Of a DNA stretch of 64,000 nt, positions 26,583-34,604 are shown one piece after another. Made by a program: the position numbers and the translations under genes. Below the pieces are notes generated by a model, which did not search any database, had not been told where the DNA came from, and saw only the letters and a list, made by a program, of their open reading frames with translations. Source of the stretch: UBA6168 sp965222975 (GTDB lineage Bacteria > Bacteroidota > Bacteroidia > Chitinophagales > Saprospiraceae). The stretch spans positions 62,001 through 126,000 of the forward strand of contig CBDCVJ010000087.1 in NCBI GenBank assembly GCA_965222975.1, written 5' to 3'. Numbering within the stretch: the stretch's first letter is position 1; every line of letters begins with the position of its first letter.

Positions 26583-27869
26583 TCACTGCTTCACCCAGTC
26601 AGTAGGATTGAGCCGGGTCTTCTCCCGCCATATTTCAAAATGCACCTCGGCGGTATTGGTCTTCCGGTCGGTACTGACGATGCCAAGCGACTGCCGTATG
26701 CCGACCTTGTCGCCTTTTCTGACCCGTACTTCCTGCAAGTTGGAATAAACCGAATAGTATTCCCCGTGCTGCAAAATGACCATGTAGTCGAACCCAGGGA
26801 TGAATTGCGTACCTACGACCGTTCCTTCAAAAACCGCCTGCACATGCGAACCGTGGTCGGTACGGATATCAATGCCGTTGTTCACTATTTCCACTGACTT
26901 GATGGTTGGGTGCTGTTGGCGCCCAAAGTAACTGGTAATGACCCCGTTCTTGACCGGCCAGGGCAATGCACCTCGGCTACGGCGGAAGTCGGAGGAGAGG
27001 CTGGCTGCAGAACTATTGGAGTTTCGGGAAGGCGAAACATTGACATTGGCCGTGGCCCTCTCTTCTTCCAGGCGGGCCTTTTCCATTTCCTCTTTGATGA
27101 TCTTTTCAATGGCGGAGGTCAGTTTGCGGGCCGCTTTTTCTTTGGCACTCAATTGTCGGGCAAGGCGGCTTTCATCATTTTTCAATTCTTCAAGGATGCG
27201 GTTTTTAGTGGAAATTTCGAGGCCGAGCATTTCAGTTTGCCGCTCTTCGGCAGCCAATAACTTCTCCTTTTCAATTTTTCTTTTTTCTAATGTAGCAATC
27301 TTAGCAAGGAGGGTTTCCTGCGTGTCAATGACGAGCTGGGCCTGCTTTTGACGATAGCGGTCGTACTGGCGAAGGTACTGCCACCTCCGGAACGCGTCGT
27401 TGAAGCTTGTTGCTGAAAGCACAAACAACCAGTCGTTATGGATCAATTTCTGTCGGTAGGCATGGCGCACCATCTCGGCGTATTCCGACTTGAGCCGTTC
27501 CACGTCAGCACTTAAGGCTTGGACAGCACCAGTGGTTCGTTCCACCGTTTCCAATATCAAGAGGACTTCTTTTTGGAGGGTTTCAATGAGTTGGAGGCGG
27601 CGGTTGATTTGCCTTTGTAAAGTAACGTAAGTAGAATAAGTGGCCTCCCGGTTTTCTTTTGTCTGCTTGAGCAGGCGGGTCGTCTGTTCGATCTCCCGCA
27701 GCAATTGCTTGCGCTTTTCCTCCAATTCCTCACGGGAATTTTGGCCAAATGCCGCAGTAACAATCAACAACCAGCAACCAACAATCAACAACTTCCTGCC
27801 CCAAACCAGAAAGCAATGAAATAATACAGCAATGCAGCTACGGAGCAATGATTCAATCCACCCTCTCAT
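26583..27869 (-). CDS. EnvC-like murein hydrolase activator (coiled coil + degenerate LytM)
   Basis: A 428-aa protein with an N-terminal membrane/signal segment ('KLLIVGCWLLIVTAAFGQ'), long coiled coils rich in Glu/Lys/Arg (about 50-270) and a C-terminal LytM/M23 domain. This layout is that of EnvC-type activators of cell-wall amidases during division. The zinc site looks lost: the usual HxGxD is 'NNGID', 'YxHL' is 'YSNL', and the last HxH is 'AEVHFEI', so it is probably an activator and not a peptidase, as in EnvC. ATG 27869 is chosen; it overlaps the upstream DUF4292 gene by 17 bp. The signal-peptide codons coincide with a 'gttgattgttggttgctgg'-type microrepeat. Confidence 0.82.
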   Translation of the reverse strand: MRGWIESLLRSCIAVLFHCFLVWGRKLLIVGCWLLIVTAAFGQNSREELEEKRKQLLREIEQTTRLLKQTKENREATYSTYVTLQRQINRRLQLIETLQKEVLLILETVERTTGAVQALSADVERLKSEYAEMVRHAYRQKLIHNDWLFVLSATSFNDAFRRWQYLRQYDRYRQKQAQLVIDTQETLLAKIATLEKRKIEKEKLLAAEERQTEMLGLEISTKNRILEELKNDESRLARQLSAKEKAARKLTSAIEKIIKEEMEKARLEEERATANVNVSPSRNSNSSAASLSSDFRRSRGALPWPVKNGVITSYFGRQQHPTIKSVEIVNNGIDIRTDHGSHVQAVFEGTVVGTQFIPGFDYMVILQHGEYYSVYSNLQEVRVRKGDKVGIRQSLGIVSTDRKTNTAEVHFEIWREKTRLNPTDWVKQ

Positions 27870-28614
27870 ATCTGTTTGGAACCGAAAATGACATTTGTTG
27901 AGGAACATCAATCTCTACTTTAGAAAAATCAATATCGACCTGTAGTGTACCCAAGTCTTTGCTGTTCAAATTAAAGCGACGAAAATATGAAAATTTCTGT
28001 TTGTCAGGCAATTGCTGATAATCAGAAGCCATATATGTTAATTTTCGTGAATTGCGAAAATCGTCCACGAAGAATTCCCGCAATAAAAACTTGACCCCGT
28101 CTATCCAGTATTTGGTTTGCAAATTATCTGTTTTTTGTGAAAGTAAATAACGGGTCGAGTCAACACTGGCTTCCGATTCGCTGGAAAAGAAAACGGGGTT
28201 GCCCAATAACATTGCCTCAAGTCCTTGATAGCCGACTGGCAAATGGTATTCCCGCTGGGCATAGGAAAACGGCTTTGCCAAATACTGGTTGTTGATGCGG
28301 TCGATTACGAAAACGGAATCAGGAGTGATGAGTGCCCTCGCTCCCTCAATGCTGAATTTTTTAAAGCTCATCCAAATGGCACTGTCCCTTTTTAAACGGA
28401 TGTAGGCTGTAAAACTTTCCCGCATATACTCATCCCGATAGGTGACCTTAGCCTTTGTACCCAACCAGTCGGCATTCACCTGATTGGAGAGCAGACGCTT
28501 CATGATGAATTTCTCTGATTTGGGTTTGAGCTTTGTTTTTTGGGCACGGCGAGCAGGATTGCAGGCAGCAATAGCTATTAAAAAGAGGATGGATAATAAA
28601 ATGATGTTTTTCAA
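27853..28614 (-). CDS. DUF4292 lipoprotein
   Basis: A 253-aa lipoprotein: signal peptide 'LLSILFLIAIAAC' with the lipobox Cys. The mature part fits the Bacteroidetes DUF4292 family, with LolA/LolB-like strands: 'ADWLGTKAKVTYRDE', 'SAIWMSFKKFSIEGARALIT', 'DSVFVIDRINNQYL', 'SYFRRFNL', 'VDIDFSKVEIDVPQQMSFSVP'. Its biochemical role is unknown; the fold suggests lipid or lipoprotein handling. No ATG is available, so TTG at 28614 is the start. It overlaps the EnvC-like gene; DUF4292 next to an M23/coiled-coil gene is a pairing I know from other Bacteroidetes, which suggests an envelope function. Confidence 0.8.
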   Translation of the reverse strand: MKNIILLSILFLIAIAACNPARRAQKTKLKPKSEKFIMKRLLSNQVNADWLGTKAKVTYRDEYMRESFTAYIRLKRDSAIWMSFKKFSIEGARALITPDSVFVIDRINNQYLAKPFSYAQREYHLPVGYQGLEAMLLGNPVFFSSESEASVDSTRYLLSQKTDNLQTKYWIDGVKFLLREFFVDDFRNSRKLTYMASDYQQLPDKQKFSYFRRFNLNSKDLGTLQVDIDFSKVEIDVPQQMSFSVPNRYERVD

Positions 28615-28819
28615 TGGAAAATATGTTTTTGATAAGAACGAAAAAGGGAGTGCTTTAGGTACGTGTAATGCTTAATAGAAATGTTGGAGAAAGAAATGGT
28701 TATAGGTGGATTTTAATTTTTTTGCCATTTTTTAAGAAATAAGTTCATGCAAAAATAGCAACCAATATTGCGTGAACAGATTTTTCCAAAATGATAAAAA
28801 GAAGCGAATAAACTTCTAT

Positions 28820-30070
28820 TTAAAAAAACGATTTCGGCAATATCGTTTTCAAATAATCAATAATTTCTTGGCTGCGGGCGTCGGGCTTTCCTTTAATATT
28901 CAAATAATAACTGGTCAATGTCGAAAACTGCTCATTGAACTCCTGTTGTAGCTCATTAAAGTCTTTTAGTGAAAAGTGAATGTTAATGATGGGAATCATT
29001 ATTTGAAACAGACCATTTTTTTCATCGAAACTCACATGGAAATCGATTTTCTTTTTGAGTTGTAATTTTTTTTCATCCAGTATCAAATGATCGACATGTC
29101 CATCCAGTTCTTCCAATTTCCGGGTGAATAAATTATTTTCCTGCAAATCGCTCACCCGTAATTTAATGGCCGACTTATTGACATCCACCGGAATAATAGT
29201 TTGATAAAAACCGATGCGTTTTTTGGGTTTTTCCACTTCCACTTCTTTTGGCAAAATAAAGCCAACTACTTGACCGGAAATCCTTTTAATTGTTTTTTCA
29301 GGTTTAAAGTTTTTATCCGTTAGTGTGATTACAAAATCGCTGTTGTTATTAATGGAAGAAATGAGTGGCTCGAAAATAGCCTTTCTTTCATCCTCACTGT
29401 ATTTTTCCAAAATACTTTCCACGTCGTTTCTTGAGCTATAATCCACACCTACCACGTCCGCCATAAAATTGCGGGTCAGTTTTTCCCGCCATTTTTGTAT
29501 TTCCTTGTGCTGTATTTCCGTTCTTCCCATCATCGTATCAGCAGCTACTCCAAAGCTGAAACTTTGGTAATCCAGTGCTACCACTCGCAATTTCGTTAAT
29601 TCGATTAATTTGTTTTGTAATTTTCTGATCCGTTTATTGTCAGCGCCCAATTGGGTGTAAAAATTATTTTTTAATTCTGTTTTAATATAATTGGTATATG
29701 AGGTAGTGAGATTTTTCAAGAAATTCCAAATATCATTTATCTCCAAAGTTTTTTGGAACATCACATTGTCTGAACTCAATTTAAAATAAATGGCGTCCTT
29801 TTTTAAAATATCAAAATAATCAGTAACGCCCAAAGCAATTGCTTCCACATTTACCTCATATATTTCGGAAATTATTCCAGCCGTTTCCTGTAGTACTTTA
29901 TTAAAGTCATCCGCCTTTTTTCTCCTCGGAACAGGCAATTGGAATTTTTTTGAAAAACCCAAATTGGCGGGCGGTGAATAAAATAAATATTTATCCCCTA
30001 CTTTATTGAGTTGCCATTTTTTATCTTCTAAATAGTCGGTTATCTTTTCGAGTGTCATATTAAATCGCAT
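28820..30070 (-). CDS. Uncharacterised protein, second gene of an unknown pair
   Basis: A 416-aa soluble protein that I do not recognise. There is no signal peptide or membrane segment. It is rich in Lys, Asn, Asp and aromatic residues. The N-terminal part ('KITDYLEDKKWQLNKVGDKY', 'SPPANLGFSKKFQLPVP') resembles the short N-terminal domains of cytoplasmic recognition proteins; the middle has a helical block 'KRIRKLQNKLIELTKLRVVAL', and the C-terminus alternates strands ('KIDFHVSFDEKNGLFQIMIP'). It begins 6 bp after the upstream gene's stop, so they are co-transcribed. Composition differs from the neighbouring housekeeping genes, hinting at an accessory origin. No function is claimed. Confidence 0.65.
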   Translation of the reverse strand: MRFNMTLEKITDYLEDKKWQLNKVGDKYLFYSPPANLGFSKKFQLPVPRRKKADDFNKVLQETAGIISEIYEVNVEAIALGVTDYFDILKKDAIYFKLSSDNVMFQKTLEINDIWNFLKNLTTSYTNYIKTELKNNFYTQLGADNKRIRKLQNKLIELTKLRVVALDYQSFSFGVAADTMMGRTEIQHKEIQKWREKLTRNFMADVVGVDYSSRNDVESILEKYSEDERKAIFEPLISSINNNSDFVITLTDKNFKPEKTIKRISGQVVGFILPKEVEVEKPKKRIGFYQTIIPVDVNKSAIKLRVSDLQENNLFTRKLEELDGHVDHLILDEKKLQLKKKIDFHVSFDEKNGLFQIMIPIINIHFSLKDFNELQQEFNEQFSTLTSYYLNIKGKPDARSQEIIDYLKTILPKSFF

Positions 30071-30076
30071 TTGCCT

Positions 30077-30631
30077 TTACACATAAATTTGATCAAATAT
30101 TTTTTCAAAAGCTTTTTCGTCCACTATTTGTCCGTCAGGAATTTCGATGTTTACATTTTTCGTGCTATTTGAAGGCTTTGATTTTTTATTTGGCAAAAAC
30201 CAATAACTGGTGCAGATCATGGACATGGCTTCTTTTGAAAAAATCACCGAACCACTTTTGTCATTTGGCCAAGCACAAATAAAAAGGATGGTCGGGCGTT
30301 GGCGACTAGCTGTTTCCACAATAGAATTATAGATATTTGGTTCGAGGCTGAATTTGACCGTGCCTTTGCCCCGTTTGATCTGGTTTTCGGGGTATGGCAA
30401 AATGTGGCCTTTTATTTCCCGATTGGAAAACAGGTATGCCTTTTTACCTTTTGGCAATTTCCGTTCGGCCAGGTCTTTTATATTTATAGCGGTAGGGTCG
30501 GTAGGGTCAGTTATGGTTTGATGGCCATTCATGGCGGCCATGACCTCCAAGTATTTTTGGGATAGTATCGCTTTTTTGCTGTCGTTTTCCATAAGTCGTT
30601 TAAAATGTGGTAGGTTGGGCAAGGAATACAT
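30077..30631 (-). CDS. Uncharacterised protein, first gene of an unknown pair
   Basis: A 184-aa soluble protein that I do not recognise. Features: 'SQKYLEVMAAMNGHQTITDPT', a Lys-rich 'LAERKLPKGKKAYLFSNRE', 'GTVKFSLEPNIYNSIVETA', and a hydrophobic core strand 'RPTILFICAWPNDKSG' that could be a fold centre. No signal peptide. The ATG at 30631 ('MYSLPNLPHFKR') is chosen; a second ATG at 30592 ('MENDSKKAIL') is equally possible. Always-paired expression with the 416-aa gene is likely because of the 6-bp gap. A 28-bp palindrome lies upstream. Confidence 0.6.
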   Translation of the reverse strand: MYSLPNLPHFKRLMENDSKKAILSQKYLEVMAAMNGHQTITDPTDPTAINIKDLAERKLPKGKKAYLFSNREIKGHILPYPENQIKRGKGTVKFSLEPNIYNSIVETASRQRPTILFICAWPNDKSGSVIFSKEAMSMICTSYWFLPNKKSKPSNSTKNVNIEIPDGQIVDEKAFEKIFDQIYV

Positions 30632-30710
30632 TTGGGGGCGCAAATAACTGGAATTTTACGGAAATGTTCATGTGGAATGAAGGGTACTTTTCCACATTGG
30701 CAGGGCGAAT

Positions 30711-30738
30711 GTCGGCAGGGTTTCGAAACCCTGCCGAC
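30711..30738. repeat. 28-bp perfect palindrome
   Basis: GTCGGCAGGG-TTTCGAAACC-CTGCCGAC is a perfect, spacer-free palindrome centred on TTCGAA. It lies 12 bp beyond the ftcD stop codon and may act in RNA as a terminator-like hairpin, although no T-run follows. The GC-rich sequence contrasts with the AT-rich neighbourhood, as expected of a REP-type element. Confidence 0.7.
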
Positions 30739-30750
30739 GTTGAGCGAATG

Positions 30751-32439
30751 CTAAATCTTATCTTCTACCATCCCCCTGATCCTTTTCTCCAAAGCATCTG
30801 TCTCTTTAGCTATGGCAGCCGCTTTTTCCAAAAATGAAGCAGCTAATTCCTTGTCCTTCAATGACTGCACATTGATCTTCACATTCAACCAGGCACCATG
30901 AACGGCAGCTCGGGCGCAGAGGGCACCGACACCTGCGTCTGTCACCGAATTGGGGTTACCGTCTCTTACCATCGCCTTAGCCAACTCGAATATTTCAAAG
31001 GCCACTTCCATTGTCCGTAGTGGCGTTTCGATGGCATATTGGGTAGCATCCTGAATAGCCTTTGAGCGGGCAGCTTTTTCTTCTGGTGTGCCTTTTGGCA
31101 ATCGGAAGGAAGCCATGATTTGATTAAAAGCATTGGTGTCCTCATCGACGAGGCGAAGGAGTTCATCCTTTAGTTGCTGTCCTTTTTCTGCCCAATCGGA
31201 AAAAGTGTCTAACCGATCGCCCCAGCCCCTTTTCCCTGCCGATAAATTGGCAACCATCGCACCGAGCGATGCGCCAAGCGCACCCACATAAGCCGAAATT
31301 GAACCACCTCCAGGAGTCGCGCTGTTCTTAGCCGTTTCATTGGCAAAACGGGTGAGGTTCATATTGATGAGCGACGAGGCCGCAGCATCCCGCAATTGGT
31401 ATTCAATGATTTTTTTCTTTGGGTCGAATGGACTGAGTTCGTCCATGCCCATTGATTTCACAGCAATGTGGATCAATTCTTCTTCCGATACCCCTCTGCT
31501 CCAATTTTGTTTTTTCAAAAAATAACGACCAGCGTCAAGCATCACTTTCAACGGCACAAGGCCAACTACTTCCGAACCTGTCACCCGAAGCCCCCGTCGC
31601 TCGGCACTTTTACAACATTCCTCAAAAGCAATGTGGACAGGTGTTATACTAATGTTTGTCAGGTTCATGGACACTTGTGCGATGCCATATTCTTCGATAT
31701 ACCAGCCGATGCCCTTGACCGATTTGCATGCTCCCTGTTCTCTCAAAGGCTCGCCATTTCCGTCGCGGACGATTTCCCCTGTAATCGGATTGCCAATTCT
31801 TTTGACCCGTCCTTTTTCTCGCACATCAAAAGCGACAGAGTTGGCCCGTCGTTCGCTCGTTGTGTTCAGATTGACATTATATGCCACGAGAAAATCCCTC
31901 GCTCCAATAGCTGTCGCGCCTGCTTGTGCATTGAATTCGGCAGGGCCGTAGTCGGGTTTCCACTCAGGTTTGCGGAGTTTTTCAGGCAATGCTTCATATT
32001 CACCTGCCCGCACGGTGGCGAGGTTTTTCCGCTCCGGTGATGTAGCTGCCGATTCGTACATATAAAATGGAATGTCCAATTGGCTGCTCGCCATTTCGCC
32101 GAGCTTGTGCGCCCACTTGACCGTCTCTTCCATGGTGATATTGGCAATAGGGATGAGCGGGCAGACATCGGTTGCACCCATGCGGGGGTGTTCGCCCTTG
32201 TGCTTGCTCATGTCAATGATTTCTGACGCCTTTTTGATGGCTAAAAAAGCGGCGTTGATGACAGGTTCTGGTTCGCCAACAAAAGTGACGACGGTGCGGT
32301 TGGTTGCCTTGCCGGGGTCAACGTCGAGAAGCTTCACACCTTCGACACTCTCGATCTGGTCAGTGATCTGTTTGATGATGGTCATGTCCCGGCCTTCGGA
32401 GAAATTGGGGACGCATTCGATGAGTTGTTTGTTCTGCAT
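30751..32439 (-). CDS. ftcD: Glutamate formimidoyltransferase / formimido-THF cyclodeaminase
   Basis: A 562-aa bifunctional enzyme of histidine degradation. The N-terminal part (to about 330) transfers the formimino group from formiminoglutamate to tetrahydrofolate ('IECVPNFSEGRD', 'LLDVDPGKATNRTVVTFVG', 'HPRMGATDVCPLIP'); the C-terminal part (about 370-562) releases ammonia to give methenyl-THF ('SATPGGGSISAYVGALGASL', 'LPKGTPEEKAAR', 'NSVTDAGVGALCA'). The fused arrangement is the normal one in Bacteroidetes and animals. No other hut gene is visible. It lies 36 bp downstream of the TOPRIM-protein gene on the same strand. Confidence 0.93.
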   Translation of the reverse strand: MQNKQLIECVPNFSEGRDMTIIKQITDQIESVEGVKLLDVDPGKATNRTVVTFVGEPEPVINAAFLAIKKASEIIDMSKHKGEHPRMGATDVCPLIPIANITMEETVKWAHKLGEMASSQLDIPFYMYESAATSPERKNLATVRAGEYEALPEKLRKPEWKPDYGPAEFNAQAGATAIGARDFLVAYNVNLNTTSERRANSVAFDVREKGRVKRIGNPITGEIVRDGNGEPLREQGACKSVKGIGWYIEEYGIAQVSMNLTNISITPVHIAFEECCKSAERRGLRVTGSEVVGLVPLKVMLDAGRYFLKKQNWSRGVSEEELIHIAVKSMGMDELSPFDPKKKIIEYQLRDAAASSLINMNLTRFANETAKNSATPGGGSISAYVGALGASLGAMVANLSAGKRGWGDRLDTFSDWAEKGQQLKDELLRLVDEDTNAFNQIMASFRLPKGTPEEKAARSKAIQDATQYAIETPLRTMEVAFEIFELAKAMVRDGNPNSVTDAGVGALCARAAVHGAWLNVKINVQSLKDKELAASFLEKAAAIAKETDALEKRIRGMVEDKI

Positions 32440-32475
32440 AAATGGTTAGGAATGGCTGAAATGGTTAAATGGTTT

Positions 32476-33042
32476 TTATTCCGTTTCTGCCAATGATTTT
32501 AGTTTTTCGATGAAATATTTTGCGGATGGGCAGTTGGGGTGAGTAGCGGCGTTTTCAGTAGAAAAACCACTTTGGATCATTCTCAATCCCAACATGGTTT
32601 TATTTCGAATTCCCCTGTTATTTATTTTTAAATATTCTTCCCTTATAAAATCAAAAGGTCTTTCAATTTTTTCTGGAAATTCACAATTGTAATTTTTTTT
32701 GAAAAATGTTGAAATAGCATTTTTATCGGCGAGAAACCATGCCTCAATCATTTGTACGGCGACAATTATTATATTTTTATTTTCAGGGTCAATTTCATTT
32801 TTTACAGAGGTAATGCACTTTCCATCAGAATCAGTCAATATGATTATTTTATTTGCCCCTTTGTCTTGCTGTATTTTGATGAGTGATTTTATTTTATCTT
32901 TGGCAAGATTCGTTACGCCCCCTGCATTTTCAACATCTTCAATAAAATGCAAACCCAAGTTATTTAATATTGATTTGAAATTATTTGAAACCAATATCCT
33001 TTTCTCCGTATCGCCTTCTGCAATAAAACCGAGCATTACCAT
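32476..33042 (-). CDS. TOPRIM-fold nuclease-like protein (DUF4276-type), partner of an ABC ATPase
   Basis: A 188-aa protein with the acidic residues of a TOPRIM-type active site: 'FIAEGDTEKRIL' (Glu near 9), 'IIILTDSDGK' (Asp 71 and 73), followed by 'MIEAWFLADKNA', a motif common in DUF4276 and related proteins. Its start overlaps the stop of the ATPase gene (ATGGTAATG; ATG at 33042 or 33036), so the two are translated together. ATPase plus TOPRIM protein pairs (for example AriA/AriB of PARIS, or OLD-type nucleases as one chain) act in anti-phage defence; by analogy this could be the effector. Substrate and trigger are unknown. Alternative: a DNA-repair accessory pair. Confidence 0.7.
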   Translation of the reverse strand: MVMLGFIAEGDTEKRILVSNNFKSILNNLGLHFIEDVENAGGVTNLAKDKIKSLIKIQQDKGANKIIILTDSDGKCITSVKNEIDPENKNIIIVAVQMIEAWFLADKNAISTFFKKNYNCEFPEKIERPFDFIREEYLKINNRGIRNKTMLGLRMIQSGFSTENAATHPNCPSAKYFIEKLKSLAETE

Positions 33043-34034
33043 GGCAGCCCACCCCCCAGAGCATTGGTCAACCAAGCCTCATCCATCGTCAAATTATATT
33101 TTTTAAAATCTGCCGGAATTTGTTTGGCTTTTGTGATCCCTTCTTTTTTATCAATTAAAATAATTTCTTTTGGCTGCAACTCCCGCACCAGTGTTTGTGA
33201 ATGCGTATTCAACCAGATATAATGTCCTTTTTCTTCGCATATATTTCTGAAAAATTCCACCAATGTGCGGATGACATAAGGGTTCAGCCCATTCTCTGGT
33301 TCTTCAATGCAAAGAAATTGTGGCTCGTCGCTTTGGTAAACAGCGGTTAATATGGAAAGGATATTATATGTGCCGTCCGATAAGAGGTCTTTTTTGAAAT
33401 ACTCCTTGGTATGTTTTTCCTTAACCAATAATGTATCAATACCGCTAATGTTATCCCTGCTAATTTGAAGGTCTTCAAACTCGGGGATCAGTAATTGAAG
33501 CCACTCTATTATTTCTTCTTTTTTAATTGGGTCTTCAATTACTCTTTTCAAAACAGAGGCAAGGTTAGCAGCGTCTATTCTTAATTTTTGATTTCCATTT
33601 ATTTTAATACGCACCAATTCTTTTTTATCAATAAAAATTCTCGAATGCATCTTCTCGAATGTATCCTTTAATTCATCATTGTCACTATCTACCAACTTCT
33701 TGGTCTTCAAAATTTCTGTTATTTTGTGATCGCTTGAAGTGCCTATAAAAGTGTTTTTGCTTAATGTGTCATCCTCAAATTGAATTTGGATAGACAATTC
33801 AATTATGTCGGAATTTTGTTGAAGCTGTTTGTTTAGTATAGACCAATAACTGCCAAATAATTCAGGGGCAAATGAGGCATCTTTAATCCAATAGCGGAAA
33901 AACTCCAACGCCTCAAAAATATTCGACTTCCCTGCCGCATTCGGCCCCACAAAAACCGAGAAAGGGTTCGGCTCGATCAACTCAAAGTCAACTAATGATT
34001 TATAATTATTGATATAAAGGCGCTTAATTTTCAT
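33036..34034 (-). CDS. AAA_21/OLD-like ABC ATPase
   Basis: A 332-aa SMC/RecF-like ATPase without membrane segments. N-terminal 'IKRLYINNYKSLVDFEL' is typical of the family; Walker A is 'GPNAAGKSN' (30-38), the ABC signature-like 'LLSDGTYNIL' lies at 217-226, Walker B 'FLCIEEPENGLNP' at 240-252, and the switch 'LNTHSQTLV' follows. It overlaps the TOPRIM-protein gene by 7 bp. Single-chain relatives (OLD, GajA) fuse both parts; here they are split, as in PARIS and similar two-gene systems. It follows an unrelated gene by 28 bp on the same strand, so the pair may have been inserted into an existing operon. Confidence 0.8.
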   Translation of the reverse strand: MKIKRLYINNYKSLVDFELIEPNPFSVFVGPNAAGKSNIFEALEFFRYWIKDASFAPELFGSYWSILNKQLQQNSDIIELSIQIQFEDDTLSKNTFIGTSSDHKITEILKTKKLVDSDNDELKDTFEKMHSRIFIDKKELVRIKINGNQKLRIDAANLASVLKRVIEDPIKKEEIIEWLQLLIPEFEDLQISRDNISGIDTLLVKEKHTKEYFKKDLLSDGTYNILSILTAVYQSDEPQFLCIEEPENGLNPYVIRTLVEFFRNICEEKGHYIWLNTHSQTLVRELQPKEIILIDKKEGITKAKQIPADFKKYNLTMDEAWLTNALGGGLPW

Positions 34035-34062
34035 ACATGCAAAGAAAACGTTTTTTGGGATA

Positions 34063-34593
34063 TTAATTCACACTCACTCCAATTTGTGCACTCACTTTCT
34101 GTGGCGCCTCTTGGTTTCCACCAAAATAAAAATTGATCAGGCTACAAAAATTATTGTTGTGGGTAAATGGCATTTCATGTTCCGCAGTTTTTCCATTCAC
34201 ATTAATTGCCCATTCATATGTTTTTGACTTATAATCCATATTTAATTTTATTTCAATTGGTTCTCCCCTTTTAGCCGTAATTAAAGTTGGGAACATATCC
34301 CTGCTTTTGGATATATGATAATAAGGCGAAAGTTCGATATTGTCATTTTCTATATTATACCTCCAACCAATCATGGCGGCATCTTTTCGAGTATTAAATA
34401 AGGAAAAATAAACACCACAGAGTTTGTTCCAATCGTATTGATCACGGCTGACCTTACCATCTTTTTCCCGAATAACATAATTGCAGTCATCATTTAAAAT
34501 AATATTCCAAATTATTTCCTGTGGTTTATTCATTAATTTAAAAGTACGGGGGAATGAGAAATGACTGCCTTTTTCCACTGTAAATGTTCTCAT
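34063..34593 (-). CDS. Hypothetical protein
   Basis: A 176-aa protein without a signal peptide or recognised domain. It is rich in aromatic and Asn residues and looks mostly beta ('FSFPRTFKLMNKPQEIIWNI', 'DAAMIGWRYNIENDNIELSP', 'SLINFYFGGNQEAPQKVSAQ'), which resembles a small jelly-roll/lectin-like or lipocalin-like fold; this is only an impression. It begins 11 bp after the stop of the following-numbered gene (34605-35354) and is presumably co-transcribed with it. Confidence 0.55.
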   Translation of the reverse strand: MRTFTVEKGSHFSFPRTFKLMNKPQEIIWNIILNDDCNYVIREKDGKVSRDQYDWNKLCGVYFSLFNTRKDAAMIGWRYNIENDNIELSPYYHISKSRDMFPTLITAKRGEPIEIKLNMDYKSKTYEWAINVNGKTAEHEMPFTHNNNFCSLINFYFGGNQEAPQKVSAQIGVSVN

Positions 34594-34604
34594 GCCTTCA
34601 ACAT

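Noticed and set aside
28672..28819. Possible small RNA or gene in the gap between the DUF4292 gene and the unknown pair
   Set aside because: Only AT-rich sequence; no hairpin, promoter match or coding signal.
31468..32040. 190-codon frame antisense to ftcD
   Set aside because: Contained in a clear housekeeping gene and without recognisable protein features.
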